Shown piece by piece: positions 16,911-24,547 of a stretch of 40,123 nt of DNA. The DNA lies in the NCBI GenBank assembly GCA_017694955.1, contig JADIMC010000084.1, positions 1 through 40,123 on the forward strand. The letters run 5' to 3'. The position numbers and the translations under genes are program-made. The notes below the pieces were generated by a model that did not search any database, was not told the DNA's origin, and worked only from the letters and a program-made list of their open reading frames with translations. The DNA is from Candidatus Limisoma faecipullorum. GTDB lineage: Bacteria > Bacteroidota > Bacteroidia > Bacteroidales > Muribaculaceae. Position 1 is the first letter of the stretch. Each line of letters opens with the position of its first letter.

Positions 16911-18059
16911 TCATTTCACATAAACCAATTCGTATTTCCTGCTCCCCAGACCTATTTTTTCAGCATGCTCAAGGCATGTCTTATATTCGGCATTCGGATT
17001 TGTATTGTCGAAATGGTCGTGATGGTCACAAAAATGCGGATTCTCCATCTCGTCTGTCAACTGGCTTCCTGGCAGCGGAGTCTGCTTCAGACAAGCATCC
17101 ACACAAGCCTGATCCAGTGCCAACGGGTCGAAAGAGGCAAACATTCCAACATCCGCTATGATCGGAGCGTCGTTGCCAGCATGGCAGTCGCACGTAGGCG
17201 ACACATCACACACCAGCGATATATGGAAATTCGGACGCCCGTACACTACCGCCTTAGCATATTCAGCCATACGGCAATTCAACTCTTTCACAGCAGCATC
17301 CTGAGCAAAATCTATAGCATCAAAATTACAAGCGCCTATACATCGTCCGCAACCCACACAATTGTCCTGATTGACGGTCATTTTTCGACGTTTCTCATCA
17401 AATACAAGCCCATTATTGGCACATTCACTCATACAACGCTTGCATCCACGGCACGCCTCCTCGTCAATAATCGCCTTGCCGTTGCAATGCTGTTCCTTTT
17501 TACCGGCACGAGAGCCACATCCCATACCAATATTTTTGATTGCACCGCCAAAACCAGTCATTTCGTGACCTTTAAAATGGGTAAGCGACACGAATATATC
17601 CGCATCCATCACCGCCCGTCCGATTTTTGCATCCTTCACATATTCTCCACCAACAACCGGCACTGCCACATCGTCAGTGCCTTTCAGTCCGTCACCAATA
17701 ATCACAGGACATCCAGCCGATAAAGGAGTAAAACCATTCTCCCAAGCACAATACAAATGTTCAATGGCATTCTTACGGCTTCCCGGATACAGAGTATTAC
17801 AATCCGTCAGAAATGGTTTTCCACCACATTTCACGACAAAATCGGCTACCGCCTTAGCATAATTCGGTCGCAAATAAGCCATATTGCCAAGCTCACCAAA
17901 ATGCATCTTGACCGCGACAAACTTACCGTCCATATCAACATCGCCAAATCCGGCCGATTTAATCAGCCGTTTCAACTTGTCCACAGGCCCCTCATCGGGC
18001 TTGCAACGGAAATTGGTGAAAAACACCTTTGATATTCCTTTGTTCTCCAATTCTCCCAT
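16911..18059 (-). CDS. DUF362 protein with two [4Fe-4S] ferredoxin motifs
   Basis: This is a 382-residue cytoplasmic protein. The first 190 residues and the region after the clusters match the DUF362 fold (KMHFGELGN at 51-59, HFKGHEMTGFGGAIKNIGMG at 161-180, and DPLALDQACVDA later). A bacterial-type double ferredoxin is inserted, with C203, C206, C209, C213 and C234, C237, C240, C244, each spaced CxxCxxCxxxC. Such proteins are widespread in anaerobes and often called iron-sulfur cluster or Fe-S binding proteins; the reaction is unknown. The gene is single, with its own promoter back to back with that of galM. A link to the nearby ferredoxin-using NfnAB is possible but unproven. Confidence 0.88.
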   Translation of the reverse strand: MGELENKGISKVFFTNFRCKPDEGPVDKLKRLIKSAGFGDVDMDGKFVAVKMHFGELGNMAYLRPNYAKAVADFVVKCGGKPFLTDCNTLYPGSRKNAIEHLYCAWENGFTPLSAGCPVIIGDGLKGTDDVAVPVVGGEYVKDAKIGRAVMDADIFVSLTHFKGHEMTGFGGAIKNIGMGCGSRAGKKEQHCNGKAIIDEEACRGCKRCMSECANNGLVFDEKRRKMTVNQDNCVGCGRCIGACNFDAIDFAQDAAVKELNCRMAEYAKAVVYGRPNFHISLVCDVSPTCDCHAGNDAPIIADVGMFASFDPLALDQACVDACLKQTPLPGSQLTDEMENPHFCDHHDHFDNTNPNAEYKTCLEHAEKIGLGSRKYELVYVK

Positions 18060-18084
18060 AATTACATCCGATTTAATATCGCAT

Positions 18085-18115
18085 CAAAGATAATAAAAGT
18101 AGAGCGCAATACAAA
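18085..18115 (-). promoter_or_regulatory. Promoter of the DUF362 gene
   Basis: On the minus strand TTTG (18115-18112), a 19 nt spacer and TATCTTTG (18092-18085) give a perfect Bacteroidota promoter, about 25 bp ahead of the start codon. Confidence 0.75.
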
Positions 18116-18130
18116 GACCATTAGATATGC

Positions 18131-18161
18131 TTTGCATTTATCACAACTTTCACTATCTTTG
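18131..18161 (+). promoter_or_regulatory. Promoter of galM
   Basis: TTTG (18131-18134), a 19 nt spacer and TATCTTTG (18154-18161) match the Bacteroidota consensus exactly. The leader to the galM ATG is about 60 nt. It is divergent from the DUF362 promoter, with the two -33 boxes 15 nt apart. Confidence 0.78.
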
Positions 18162-18229
18162 CCGTAATACAATAGGTAGCGTACCTGAACAACTATGAAA
18201 AAGGAATAACAAATGAGACACTGAGGATT

Positions 18230-19276
18230 ATGAAACAGAGAAAATGGACTACTGAATCAGAAAAGGGGGAAATAACCCTTTACAAACTAACGAATAAGAA
18301 TGGCGCAAGCGTCGTGCTGTCATCGCTTGGCGCAGGCATCATATCAATTATCGTTCCTGACAGAAACGGCAGATACCACGATGTTGTACTCGGCTATGCA
18401 AATCCATCCGATTATCTTTATGATGCACCACACGCCGGGAAAACAGTCGGAAGATATGCCGGACGGATTGCCGATGGAAAATTCAACATCGACGAGACAG
18501 AATACCAATTAGCGCAAAACTGCGGAAAAGACGCCCTCCACGGAGGTCCTGAAGGATTTGCCAACAGGATATGGGAATCGCAACCGCTTTCCAATGGCGT
18601 AATGTTTTCTTTAGTAAGCAACGACGGAGATGAAGGTTATCCAGGACAACTCGCAATCACCGCACAATACATATGGAGCGACGACAATCAGCTCACCATC
18701 AGACTACGTGCTGCCACCGACAAGAAAACCATAATAAATCTAACCAACCACACCTACTTCAATCTGGCTGGCGAACGCAGCGGGTGTGTACTTGGTGAAA
18801 GATTATGGATACCAGCGACCCAGTATCTTTCCACAGATGAAAATCTTGTGCCAACCGGCGAATTCGCTTCCGTCGAGGGGACTCCGATGGACTTCCGTGA
18901 AGAGAAAATCATCGGTCAGGATATTGAAGCCGATTTCCCTGAGCTAAAATATGCCAAAGGCTATGATAACACCTGGGTTGTGGACGACTGGAAAAAAGGA
19001 GAGCTGAAAACCGTTGCATGCTTATCCGACGATGCGACCGGACGCACGCTTGAAATAGAATCCACGCAACCGTCGGTACACGTATATACAGGCAATTGGC
19101 TATCGGGCAGCCCACGTGGTAAAAGTGGAGGCGGATACCTCGACTACGACGGAATTGCAATAGAATGCCAAGGTATGCCAGATGCTCCCAACAAACCGCA
19201 ATTCCCGTCACAATTGCTTAATCCGGGAGAGAAATACGACGAAACCATAATTTTCAAATTCGGAATTAAATACTGA
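18230..19276 (+). CDS. galM: Aldose 1-epimerase (galactose mutarotase)
   Basis: This 348-residue enzyme interconverts the alpha and beta anomers of aldoses such as galactose. Family motifs are present: GRYAGRIADGKF (74-85), ALHGGPEGF (102-110, with His104), NHTYFNLAG (173-181, with catalytic acid His174) and AIECQGMPDAPN (310-321, with catalytic base Glu312). There is no signal peptide, so it should be cytoplasmic. The gene is followed after 7 bp by a sugar nucleotidyltransferase-like gene, suggesting a role in sugar activation. Length and motifs match GalM fully. Confidence 0.96.
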   Translation: MKQRKWTTESEKGEITLYKLTNKNGASVVLSSLGAGIISIIVPDRNGRYHDVVLGYANPSDYLYDAPHAGKTVGRYAGRIADGKFNIDETEYQLAQNCGKDALHGGPEGFANRIWESQPLSNGVMFSLVSNDGDEGYPGQLAITAQYIWSDDNQLTIRLRAATDKKTIINLTNHTYFNLAGERSGCVLGERLWIPATQYLSTDENLVPTGEFASVEGTPMDFREEKIIGQDIEADFPELKYAKGYDNTWVVDDWKKGELKTVACLSDDATGRTLEIESTQPSVHVYTGNWLSGSPRGKSGGGYLDYDGIAIECQGMPDAPNKPQFPSQLLNPGEKYDETIIFKFGIKY

Positions 19277-19283
19277 CAATAAA

Positions 19284-20186
19284 ATGAAACCTACACTATT
19301 TGTACTCGCTGCCGGTATGGGGAGCCGCTATGGAGGGTTGAAGCAACTTGACGGACTCGGTCCTCACGGTGAAACAATAATGGATTATTCCGTTTACGAC
19401 GCAATCCGAAGCGGATTCGGAAAAGTTGTGTTTGTAATTCGCAAAGACTTTGAGCAGGATTTCAGAAAAAAAATTCTGTCAAAATATGAAAACCACATTC
19501 CTGTAGAAGTCGTATTCCAATCAGTCAACGACCTGCCGGAAGGATTTTCCTGTCCAGAAGGACGAACAAAGCCATGGGGGACAAATCACGCAGTGCTTAT
19601 GGGCAAAAATGTGATACACGAACCATTCGCAGTCATCAATGCCGATGATTTCTATGGGCGCGACTCATTTGAAGTCCTTGCAAAAGAACTGTCGCGCAAT
19701 CACGACCACGAAGGCGATTATTGTATGGTAGGCTTTCGCGTGGGAAACACCGTATCAGAAAGCGGCACGGTGTCACGCGGCGTGTGCAATGTGGTAAACG
19801 GTTTTCTCGACACCGTTGTGGAACGTACAGCCATAGGCTACGATGAAAAAGGCAGAATCGTATTCCCTGATGAAAACGGAGAAGTGCAGGAACTTGCACC
19901 GAACACCCCCGTATCCATGAATATGTGGGGATTCACTCCTGACTATTTCAACTATAGCGAAACTTCCTTCATTGACTTCTTAAAAAGGGACATCGACAAA
20001 CCTAAAGCAGAATTTTTCATTCCCTCTGTAGTCAATGAAATGATTACCAATGGCAAAGCAACCGTAAAAGTGCTCGACACGACATCTAAATGGTTTGGCG
20101 TCACATATTCAGAAGACCGCCCGACAGTAGTAGCTAAATTTGCGGAATTACATGCCAAGGGAGAATATCCGGAAAAAATGTTCTGA
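19284..20186 (+). CDS. Sugar-phosphate nucleotidyltransferase-like protein
   Basis: This 300-residue protein has the N-terminal nucleotidyltransferase signature LAAGMGSRYGGLKQL (8-22), a base-binding PWGTNHAV (97-104) and the metal-binding strand VINADDFYG (117-125). These place it in the NTP_transferase superfamily, which joins a sugar phosphate to a nucleotide. The signature differs from that of classic RmlA or GalU (there is no GxGTRL in the usual form), so the sugar and nucleotide cannot be named. It is co-directional with galM (7 bp gap), suggesting a sugar-1-phosphate substrate. A long perfect hairpin follows the gene. Confidence 0.85.
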   Translation: MKPTLFVLAAGMGSRYGGLKQLDGLGPHGETIMDYSVYDAIRSGFGKVVFVIRKDFEQDFRKKILSKYENHIPVEVVFQSVNDLPEGFSCPEGRTKPWGTNHAVLMGKNVIHEPFAVINADDFYGRDSFEVLAKELSRNHDHEGDYCMVGFRVGNTVSESGTVSRGVCNVVNGFLDTVVERTAIGYDEKGRIVFPDENGEVQELAPNTPVSMNMWGFTPDYFNYSETSFIDFLKRDIDKPKAEFFIPSVVNEMITNGKATVKVLDTTSKWFGVTYSEDRPTVVAKFAELHAKGEYPEKMF

Positions 20187-20202
20187 CACAAAACTATAAA
20201 CC

Positions 20203-20248
20203 ACATCGGCAGTACAATATAGCAAACACGACATTGTACTGCCGATGT
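20203..20248. terminator. 16 bp perfect inverted repeat, probable terminator
   Basis: ACATCGGCAGTACAAT (20203-20218) pairs without mismatch with ATTGTACTGCCGATGT (20233-20248) around a 14 nt loop. It lies between the nucleotidyltransferase gene and dgkA. There is no U tract after it, so it may instead protect or process the mRNA, or be an operator. Confidence 0.6.
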
Positions 20249-20308
20249 CAATAACAATCAAACTACTCAGCCGTTTTCACACTCAAACATCACATCATCC
20301 ATGTCAAT

Positions 20309-20686
20309 ATGAAGAAAGAGAAATTCAGCTGGAAGAAACGCGCAAAAAGTTTCCGCTATGCATTCGCTGGGATATGGTCGCTCATTTCTACAGAGCACAA
20401 TGCAAGGATACACTGCATAGCTGCCATATGTGCGGTAACGGCTGGAATCATTTTCAACATATCAGCAATTGAATGGACCGTTATCGTATTATGCATTGGA
20501 GCAGTACTTGCTGCCGAAAGCTTCAACTCCGCAATAGAGACCCTTTCCGACCGGGTCTCATCCAGCTATGATGAAGCCGTAAAACGGACAAAGGATATTG
20601 CAGCCGGAGCCGTCTTATTGACCGCCATTGCAGCAGCAACCGCAGGTCTTATTATCTTCGTACCTAAAATCATCAATCTGTTTTAA
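20309..20686 (+). CDS. dgkA: Diacylglycerol/undecaprenol kinase family protein (DgkA)
   Basis: This 125-residue protein is a small integral membrane kinase with three predicted helices (about 33-50, 55-72 and 98-118). Motifs of the DgkA family are clear: EHNARIH (29-35), AAESFNSAIETLSD (68-81, with Asn73 and Glu77 as the expected metal and catalytic residues) and KDIAAGAVL (95-103). In Gram-negatives it recycles diacylglycerol; homologues elsewhere phosphorylate undecaprenol. The gene directly downstream (4 bp) is a PAP2-type lipid phosphatase, so the pair may act in opposite directions on lipid carriers. Confidence 0.93.
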   Translation: MKKEKFSWKKRAKSFRYAFAGIWSLISTEHNARIHCIAAICAVTAGIIFNISAIEWTVIVLCIGAVLAAESFNSAIETLSDRVSSSYDEAVKRTKDIAAGAVLLTAIAAATAGLIIFVPKIINLF

Positions 20687-20690
20687 TAAG

Positions 20691-21245
20691 ATGAAACATA
20701 TAGTAATATTGGTGTTTTTATTATCCATACCTTTTTCATCAATGTCGCAGATTGAGCTTAGCGACGCACGCAAAGGGGTAAAGACATCAGGCGATGTGCT
20801 GCTTGTGGCAATGCCATTAGCAACTTTTACCGGAGTCATAATTGAAAAGGATTGGACAGGATTGAAACAAGCAGCATTTACTACAGCTACAACGCTCGGA
20901 GCCACATATCTGCTTAAATACACCGTAAAGAAGCAGCGACCAGACGGAAGCGACAACCATTCATTCCCGTCTGCACATACAAGTATTTTATTCGCAAACG
21001 CCGGATTCGTACAACGGCGATATGGATGGAAATTCGGCGCTCCTGCATACGTATTGGCAACCTACGTCGGATGGAGCCGTACTTTCGGTAAAAAGCACGA
21101 CTGGTGGGACGTAGTTACAGGAGCTGCCATCGGAGCTGGCAGCGCATACATTTTCACACGTCCATTTGCTAAAAAACACAACCTGTCAATAGCCCCAGTT
21201 TCCGACGGAATTCATTTCGGGGTGTCTGCATCATTCACATTATAA
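20691..21245 (+). CDS. PAP2-family phosphatase with signal peptide
   Basis: From the ATG at 20691 this is a 184-residue protein with an N-terminal hydrophobic signal (HIVILVFLLSIPFSS). An in-frame ATG at 20628 lies inside dgkA and would spoil the signal peptide. The three-part acid phosphatase signature is complete: K77 to R83-P84 (KYTVKKQRP), PSAH at 93-96 (His96) and SRTFGKKHDWWD at 129-140 (Arg130, His136, Asp140). It should remove phosphate from a lipid phosphate or diphosphate on the periplasmic side. It is shorter than PgpB/LpxE types with six helices, and resembles small periplasmic PAP2 proteins of Bacteroidota. Confidence 0.92.
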   Translation: MKHIVILVFLLSIPFSSMSQIELSDARKGVKTSGDVLLVAMPLATFTGVIIEKDWTGLKQAAFTTATTLGATYLLKYTVKKQRPDGSDNHSFPSAHTSILFANAGFVQRRYGWKFGAPAYVLATYVGWSRTFGKKHDWWDVVTGAAIGAGSAYIFTRPFAKKHNLSIAPVSDGIHFGVSASFTL

Positions 21246-21260
21246 AACAGTATTAATCCA

Positions 21261-21572
21261 ATGATAATTTACAATACAACCTTCCATGCAGATGATTCTA
21301 TAATTGATGAATTCATCAATTGGATAAAACAAGAATACGTCCCTGCAGCATTAGCCAACGGCATATTGATTGAGCCGCGCCTGACACGCATATTCAATCA
21401 CAAAGAAGACAACCAGGGGCAAAGTTATTCCTTGCAATTCCGAACAAAATCATTAGAGGATTTATCACGCTGGTACAAAATGACCGGCAACATTCTTTTA
21501 GAAACAATAGGTAAAAAATTCGGCAACACAGTGGCTGGTTTCTCAACACTTTTAGAAGAAATGGAGCTATGA
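21261..21572 (+). CDS. DUF4286 family protein
   Basis: This small soluble 103-residue protein looks like DUF4286. Features in favour are the opening [19 protein letters not shown], a conserved WIKQEYVP and a central [11 protein letters not shown] strand-helix unit, giving a ferredoxin-like alpha/beta pattern. Function unknown. Its stop overlaps the ruvC start (ATGA), so the two are translationally coupled. In other Bacteroidota I recall DUF4286 next to ruvC as well, but cannot check this here. Confidence 0.85.
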   Translation: MIIYNTTFHADDSIIDEFINWIKQEYVPAALANGILIEPRLTRIFNHKEDNQGQSYSLQFRTKSLEDLSRWYKMTGNILLETIGKKFGNTVAGFSTLLEEMEL

Positions 21573-22147
21573 CAGGAAAAGAATTGGAATGGGACCGCAT
21601 AATAATCGGCATTGACCCCGGGACCAACGTAATGGGATACGGCATTCTAGGAGTTAAACACCACAAACCGTCAATGATAGCGATGGGAGTGCTGATGCTT
21701 AACAAATTCGATGATCATTATTTGCGTTTACGCCGAATATCTGAACGTGTAACGAATCTTGTAGAACAATATCTGCCTGACGAAATGGCGATAGAAGCCC
21801 CTTTCTACGGAAAGAACGTACAATCAATGCTTAAATTAGGAAGAGCACAAGGAGTGGCAATGGCTGCAGCCCTACTACGAGACATTCCCATCTCCGAATA
21901 TGCACCATTGAAAGTCAAACAATCCATAACAGGGAATGGCGGCGCTTCGAAAGACCAAGTTGCAGAAATGTTGCGACGCATCCTCAATATCCCGAAAGAA
22001 TCAATCGACCCTCATCTTGACGCTACCGATGCGCTCGCTGTAGCACTATGCCATTTTTATGAATCAGCACGGCCAAAAATTCCGTCAGGATGTAAATCAT
22101 GGAAAGAATTCATCACACGTAATCCCGACAAAATCCACAAAGCCTAA
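21569..22147 (+). CDS. ruvC: Holliday junction resolvase RuvC
   Basis: This 192-residue endonuclease cuts Holliday junctions in recombination repair with RuvAB. All four acidic catalytic residues are visible: Asp16 in GIDPGTN, Glu76 in AIEAPF, and Asp151 and Asp154 in [14 protein letters not shown]. The segment [17 protein letters not shown] is also typical. The start overlaps the DUF4286 stop by 4 bp. A strong terminator follows. Confidence 0.97.
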   Translation: MTGKELEWDRIIIGIDPGTNVMGYGILGVKHHKPSMIAMGVLMLNKFDDHYLRLRRISERVTNLVEQYLPDEMAIEAPFYGKNVQSMLKLGRAQGVAMAAALLRDIPISEYAPLKVKQSITGNGGASKDQVAEMLRRILNIPKESIDPHLDATDALAVALCHFYESARPKIPSGCKSWKEFITRNPDKIHKA

Positions 22148-22158
22148 ACACAATATAA

Positions 22159-22200
22159 AAAAGCGCCAAATAGGAATACGATTTCCCAGCAGGCGCTTTT
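22159..22200. terminator. Bidirectional terminator between ruvC and purB
   Basis: AAAAGCGCC (22159-22167) pairs with GGCGCTTTT (22192-22200) around a 24 nt loop. It sits between the convergent ends of ruvC and purB and has A/T runs on both sides. Confidence 0.7.
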
Positions 22201-22267
22201 CTTCCATTTATTTAATTTCAACAATCTTCTTTCTTAATGAAATCGATTATTGAAGAAGTTCATTTAC

Positions 22268-23611
22268 TTAAAAGCCCGTATAATTGTGCGGAGTGATAGC
22301 CTTCAATTCCGCTTTGACCGCATCACTGACATTAAGCGTATCGATAAAATTGGAAATGCTTTCCGCATCCACCTTGCTGTTTGTACGTGTCAGCGCCTTC
22401 AATGTCTCGTAGGGTTTCTCATATCCCTCACGGCGAAGAATCGTTTGAATAGCTTCAGCCACTACGTTCCACATATTATCAAGATCGCGGTTGATTGCAT
22501 CCTGATTAAGCAGCAGCTTATGCAAGCCTTTCAACGTGCTCTTAATCGCTATCATAGTGTGTGCCAACGGTACGCCTACATTGCGCAACACGGTAGAATC
22601 GGTCAAGTCGCGCTGCAGTCTCGATACAGGCAGCTTAGTGGCAAGATGCAGGAAGATGGCGTTCGCTATTCCAAGGTTGCCTTCGGAATTCTCGAAATCT
22701 ATCGGGTTCACCTTGTGCGGCATTGCCGATGACCCCACTTCTCCGGCTTTTATCTTCTGCTTGAAATACTCCATAGAAATATATTGCCAGAAATCACGGT
22801 CGAGGTCAATCATAATAGTATTCACACGTGCCAAAGCTTCGAACAAAGCAGCGAGATTGTCATAATTGGAAATCTGTGTAGTCCATTCCTCGCGTTCGAT
22901 TCCAAGCTTATCGTTCAGGAATGATTTCGCGAATCCCAGCCAATCAATTGCCGGGAAAGCTACACGATGGGCATTGAAATTACCGGTAGCGCCTCCGAAC
23001 TTTCCGCTTACCGGCACTTGCAACAGCAATTCACGCTGCTTTTTCAAACGGTATGCAAACACCTCTATCTCCTTTCCGAGACGTGTAGGCGACGCCGGCT
23101 GCCCATGGGTCTTAGCAAGCATCGGGATATCGTTCCATTCATCCGCATACTTGTCCAACAATACCACCAATTCATCGAGCAGCGGCAAATAGGCTTCCTT
23201 CACAGCATCGCGTATCATCATCGGAAACGAAGTGTTGTTGATGTCCTGCGAAGTCAAGCCAAAATGAATGAATTCCTTATATTGGTGCAATCCGAACGCA
23301 TCGAATTTTTCCTTGATAAAATACTCTACAGCCTTGACGTCGTGGTTCGTCACACTCTCGATGCCTTTTACTTTCTGCGCGTCCTCAACCGAGAAATCCT
23401 CGTAAATACCACGCAACGCCGGGAAAAGATTCTTATCGACCTGTGAAAGCTGCGGTAAAGGCAACTCGCACAGAGCAATGAAATATTCTATCTCAACTTT
23501 AACCCGGTAGCGTATCAATGCATATTCCGAAAAATACCCCGCAAGAGCCTCTGTCTTGCCGTGATAACGCCCATCAACCGGGGAAACTGCTGTCAACTCA
23601 CTTAAAGCCAT
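22268..23611 (-). CDS. purB: Adenylosuccinate lyase
   Basis: This 447-residue enzyme catalyses two fumarate-releasing steps of purine synthesis (SAICAR to AICAR, and adenylosuccinate to AMP). The start at 23611 gives the canonical N-terminus ELTAVSPVDGRY. A longer in-frame start at 23638 lies within the predicted promoter. Motifs include THGQPA (168-173, catalytic His169), GLTSQD (118-123) and the fumarase/lyase signature GSSAMPHKVNP (293-303), with Ser295 in the catalytic loop. It resembles the E. coli type. It is a single gene, with a terminator at the far end. Confidence 0.97.
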   Translation of the reverse strand: MALSELTAVSPVDGRYHGKTEALAGYFSEYALIRYRVKVEIEYFIALCELPLPQLSQVDKNLFPALRGIYEDFSVEDAQKVKGIESVTNHDVKAVEYFIKEKFDAFGLHQYKEFIHFGLTSQDINNTSFPMMIRDAVKEAYLPLLDELVVLLDKYADEWNDIPMLAKTHGQPASPTRLGKEIEVFAYRLKKQRELLLQVPVSGKFGGATGNFNAHRVAFPAIDWLGFAKSFLNDKLGIEREEWTTQISNYDNLAALFEALARVNTIMIDLDRDFWQYISMEYFKQKIKAGEVGSSAMPHKVNPIDFENSEGNLGIANAIFLHLATKLPVSRLQRDLTDSTVLRNVGVPLAHTMIAIKSTLKGLHKLLLNQDAINRDLDNMWNVVAEAIQTILRREGYEKPYETLKALTRTNSKVDAESISNFIDTLNVSDAVKAELKAITPHNYTGF

Positions 23612-23635
23612 ACCAATATTATTGAAATTTTTCTG

Positions 23636-23643
23636 CAAAGATA
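23636..23643 (-). promoter_or_regulatory. -7 element of purB
   Basis: Reads TATCTTTG on the minus strand, matching TAnnTTTG, 25 bp before the purB ATG. The -33 region is not clear. Its position rules out the upstream in-frame ATG at 23638 as start. Confidence 0.55.
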
Positions 23644-23730
23644 CTATGTTTACGCATAAAATAAAAGGAGCATCTTTGAATATCTAAAAACTGAGCAAAC
23701 AAGCAAACAAATAAATTTTCTATTGCGAGA

Positions 23731-23747
23731 CAAAGATAGTATCTTTG
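23731..23747. promoter_or_regulatory. Palindromic pair of -7 elements between purB and the hydrolase gene
   Basis: CAAAGATA-G-TATCTTTG is a perfect 8 bp inverted repeat around one base. The right half (23740-23747) is a plus-strand TAnnTTTG about 20 bp ahead of the hydrolase ATG, with a T-rich -33 region near 23716. The left half is the same element on the minus strand, facing purB. Confidence 0.6.
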
Positions 23748-23767
23748 CGTGTCGTTAAGCGAACAAT

Positions 23768-24544
23768 ATGGAGAAACAATTGAATATATGCGGCGTGAGC
23801 TTCAACTACACGGTTGAAGGCGAAGGCAAGCCAGTTGTGCTTATGCACGGCTGGGGTTGCAACCACACCACGCTCACCAGCATCGAGCAATTCCTCACAC
23901 CATCGTTCAAGGTCTATAATGTCGATTTTCCTGGATTCGGCAAGAGCACCGAACCGGAAGACGTATGGGGAATGGAAGAATACACCCGTATGATGGAGGA
24001 ATTCTTCAAAGCAGAAAAAATTGAAAATCCGATTCTGTTAGGGCATTCATTCGGCGGACGTGTAGGCATATTGCTTGCTTCGCGCAATAAAACGCATAAG
24101 CTTATATTAGTGGATGCCGCGGGAATAAAGCCACGCCGCACATTGTCATATTATTGCAAGGTCTATTCTTACAAAGCCGTGCGCCACACATTGCCGCTAC
24201 TTTTCGGCAAAGAAAAGGCGGAGCGATTGCTCAACCAGTACAGAAAAAAGGTAGGGTCGAGCGACTACAGCCAAGCATCGGCAAAAATGCGCCAGATAAT
24301 GAGCCGCGTGGTAAACGAAGACCTGCGTTATGCAATGCCATCTATAAAATGCCCCACCCTGCTCGTCTGGGGAGCGGCAGATACCGCAACCCCCATCGCC
24401 GACGCAAAGAAAATGGAGAAACTTATCCCGGATGCCGGATTGGTGGAATTCCCGGGTGTAGGACATTACAGTTTTTTAGAGAACCCATATCAATTCCGAA
24501 CTGTAATCAACAGCTTTTTAGAAAAAGACAAACAAACCATATAG
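23768..24544 (+). CDS. Alpha/beta hydrolase
   Basis: This 258-residue cytoplasmic protein is of the alpha/beta-hydrolase fold. The oxyanion segment MHGWGCN (26-32), nucleophile elbow GHSFGG (92-97, Ser94), acid Asp205 in WGAADTATP and His233 in GVGHYSFLENP make a complete triad. There is no signal peptide. The substrate is unknown. It is first in a cassette with a membrane MurF-like ligase (3 bp gap) and a Ddl, so a role in trimming or transferring a peptide or ester in cell-wall precursors is imaginable but not shown. General esterase or lyase roles are equally possible. Confidence 0.88.
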   Translation: MEKQLNICGVSFNYTVEGEGKPVVLMHGWGCNHTTLTSIEQFLTPSFKVYNVDFPGFGKSTEPEDVWGMEEYTRMMEEFFKAEKIENPILLGHSFGGRVGILLASRNKTHKLILVDAAGIKPRRTLSYYCKVYSYKAVRHTLPLLFGKEKAERLLNQYRKKVGSSDYSQASAKMRQIMSRVVNEDLRYAMPSIKCPTLLVWGAADTATPIADAKKMEKLIPDAGLVEFPGVGHYSFLENPYQFRTVINSFLEKDKQTI

Positions 24545-24547
24545 AAT

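Noticed and set aside
16965-17723. 252-codon plus-strand open frame opposite the DUF362 gene
   Set aside because: The other strand has two perfect ferredoxin motifs; this frame has no recognisable feature.
20628-20690. Longer start for the PAP2 phosphatase inside dgkA
   Set aside because: It would put 21 polar residues before the signal peptide; the ATG at 20691 is 4 bp after dgkA.
23612-23638. Longer purB start at 23638
   Set aside because: It lies within the -7 element; the ATG at 23611 gives the standard purB N-terminus.
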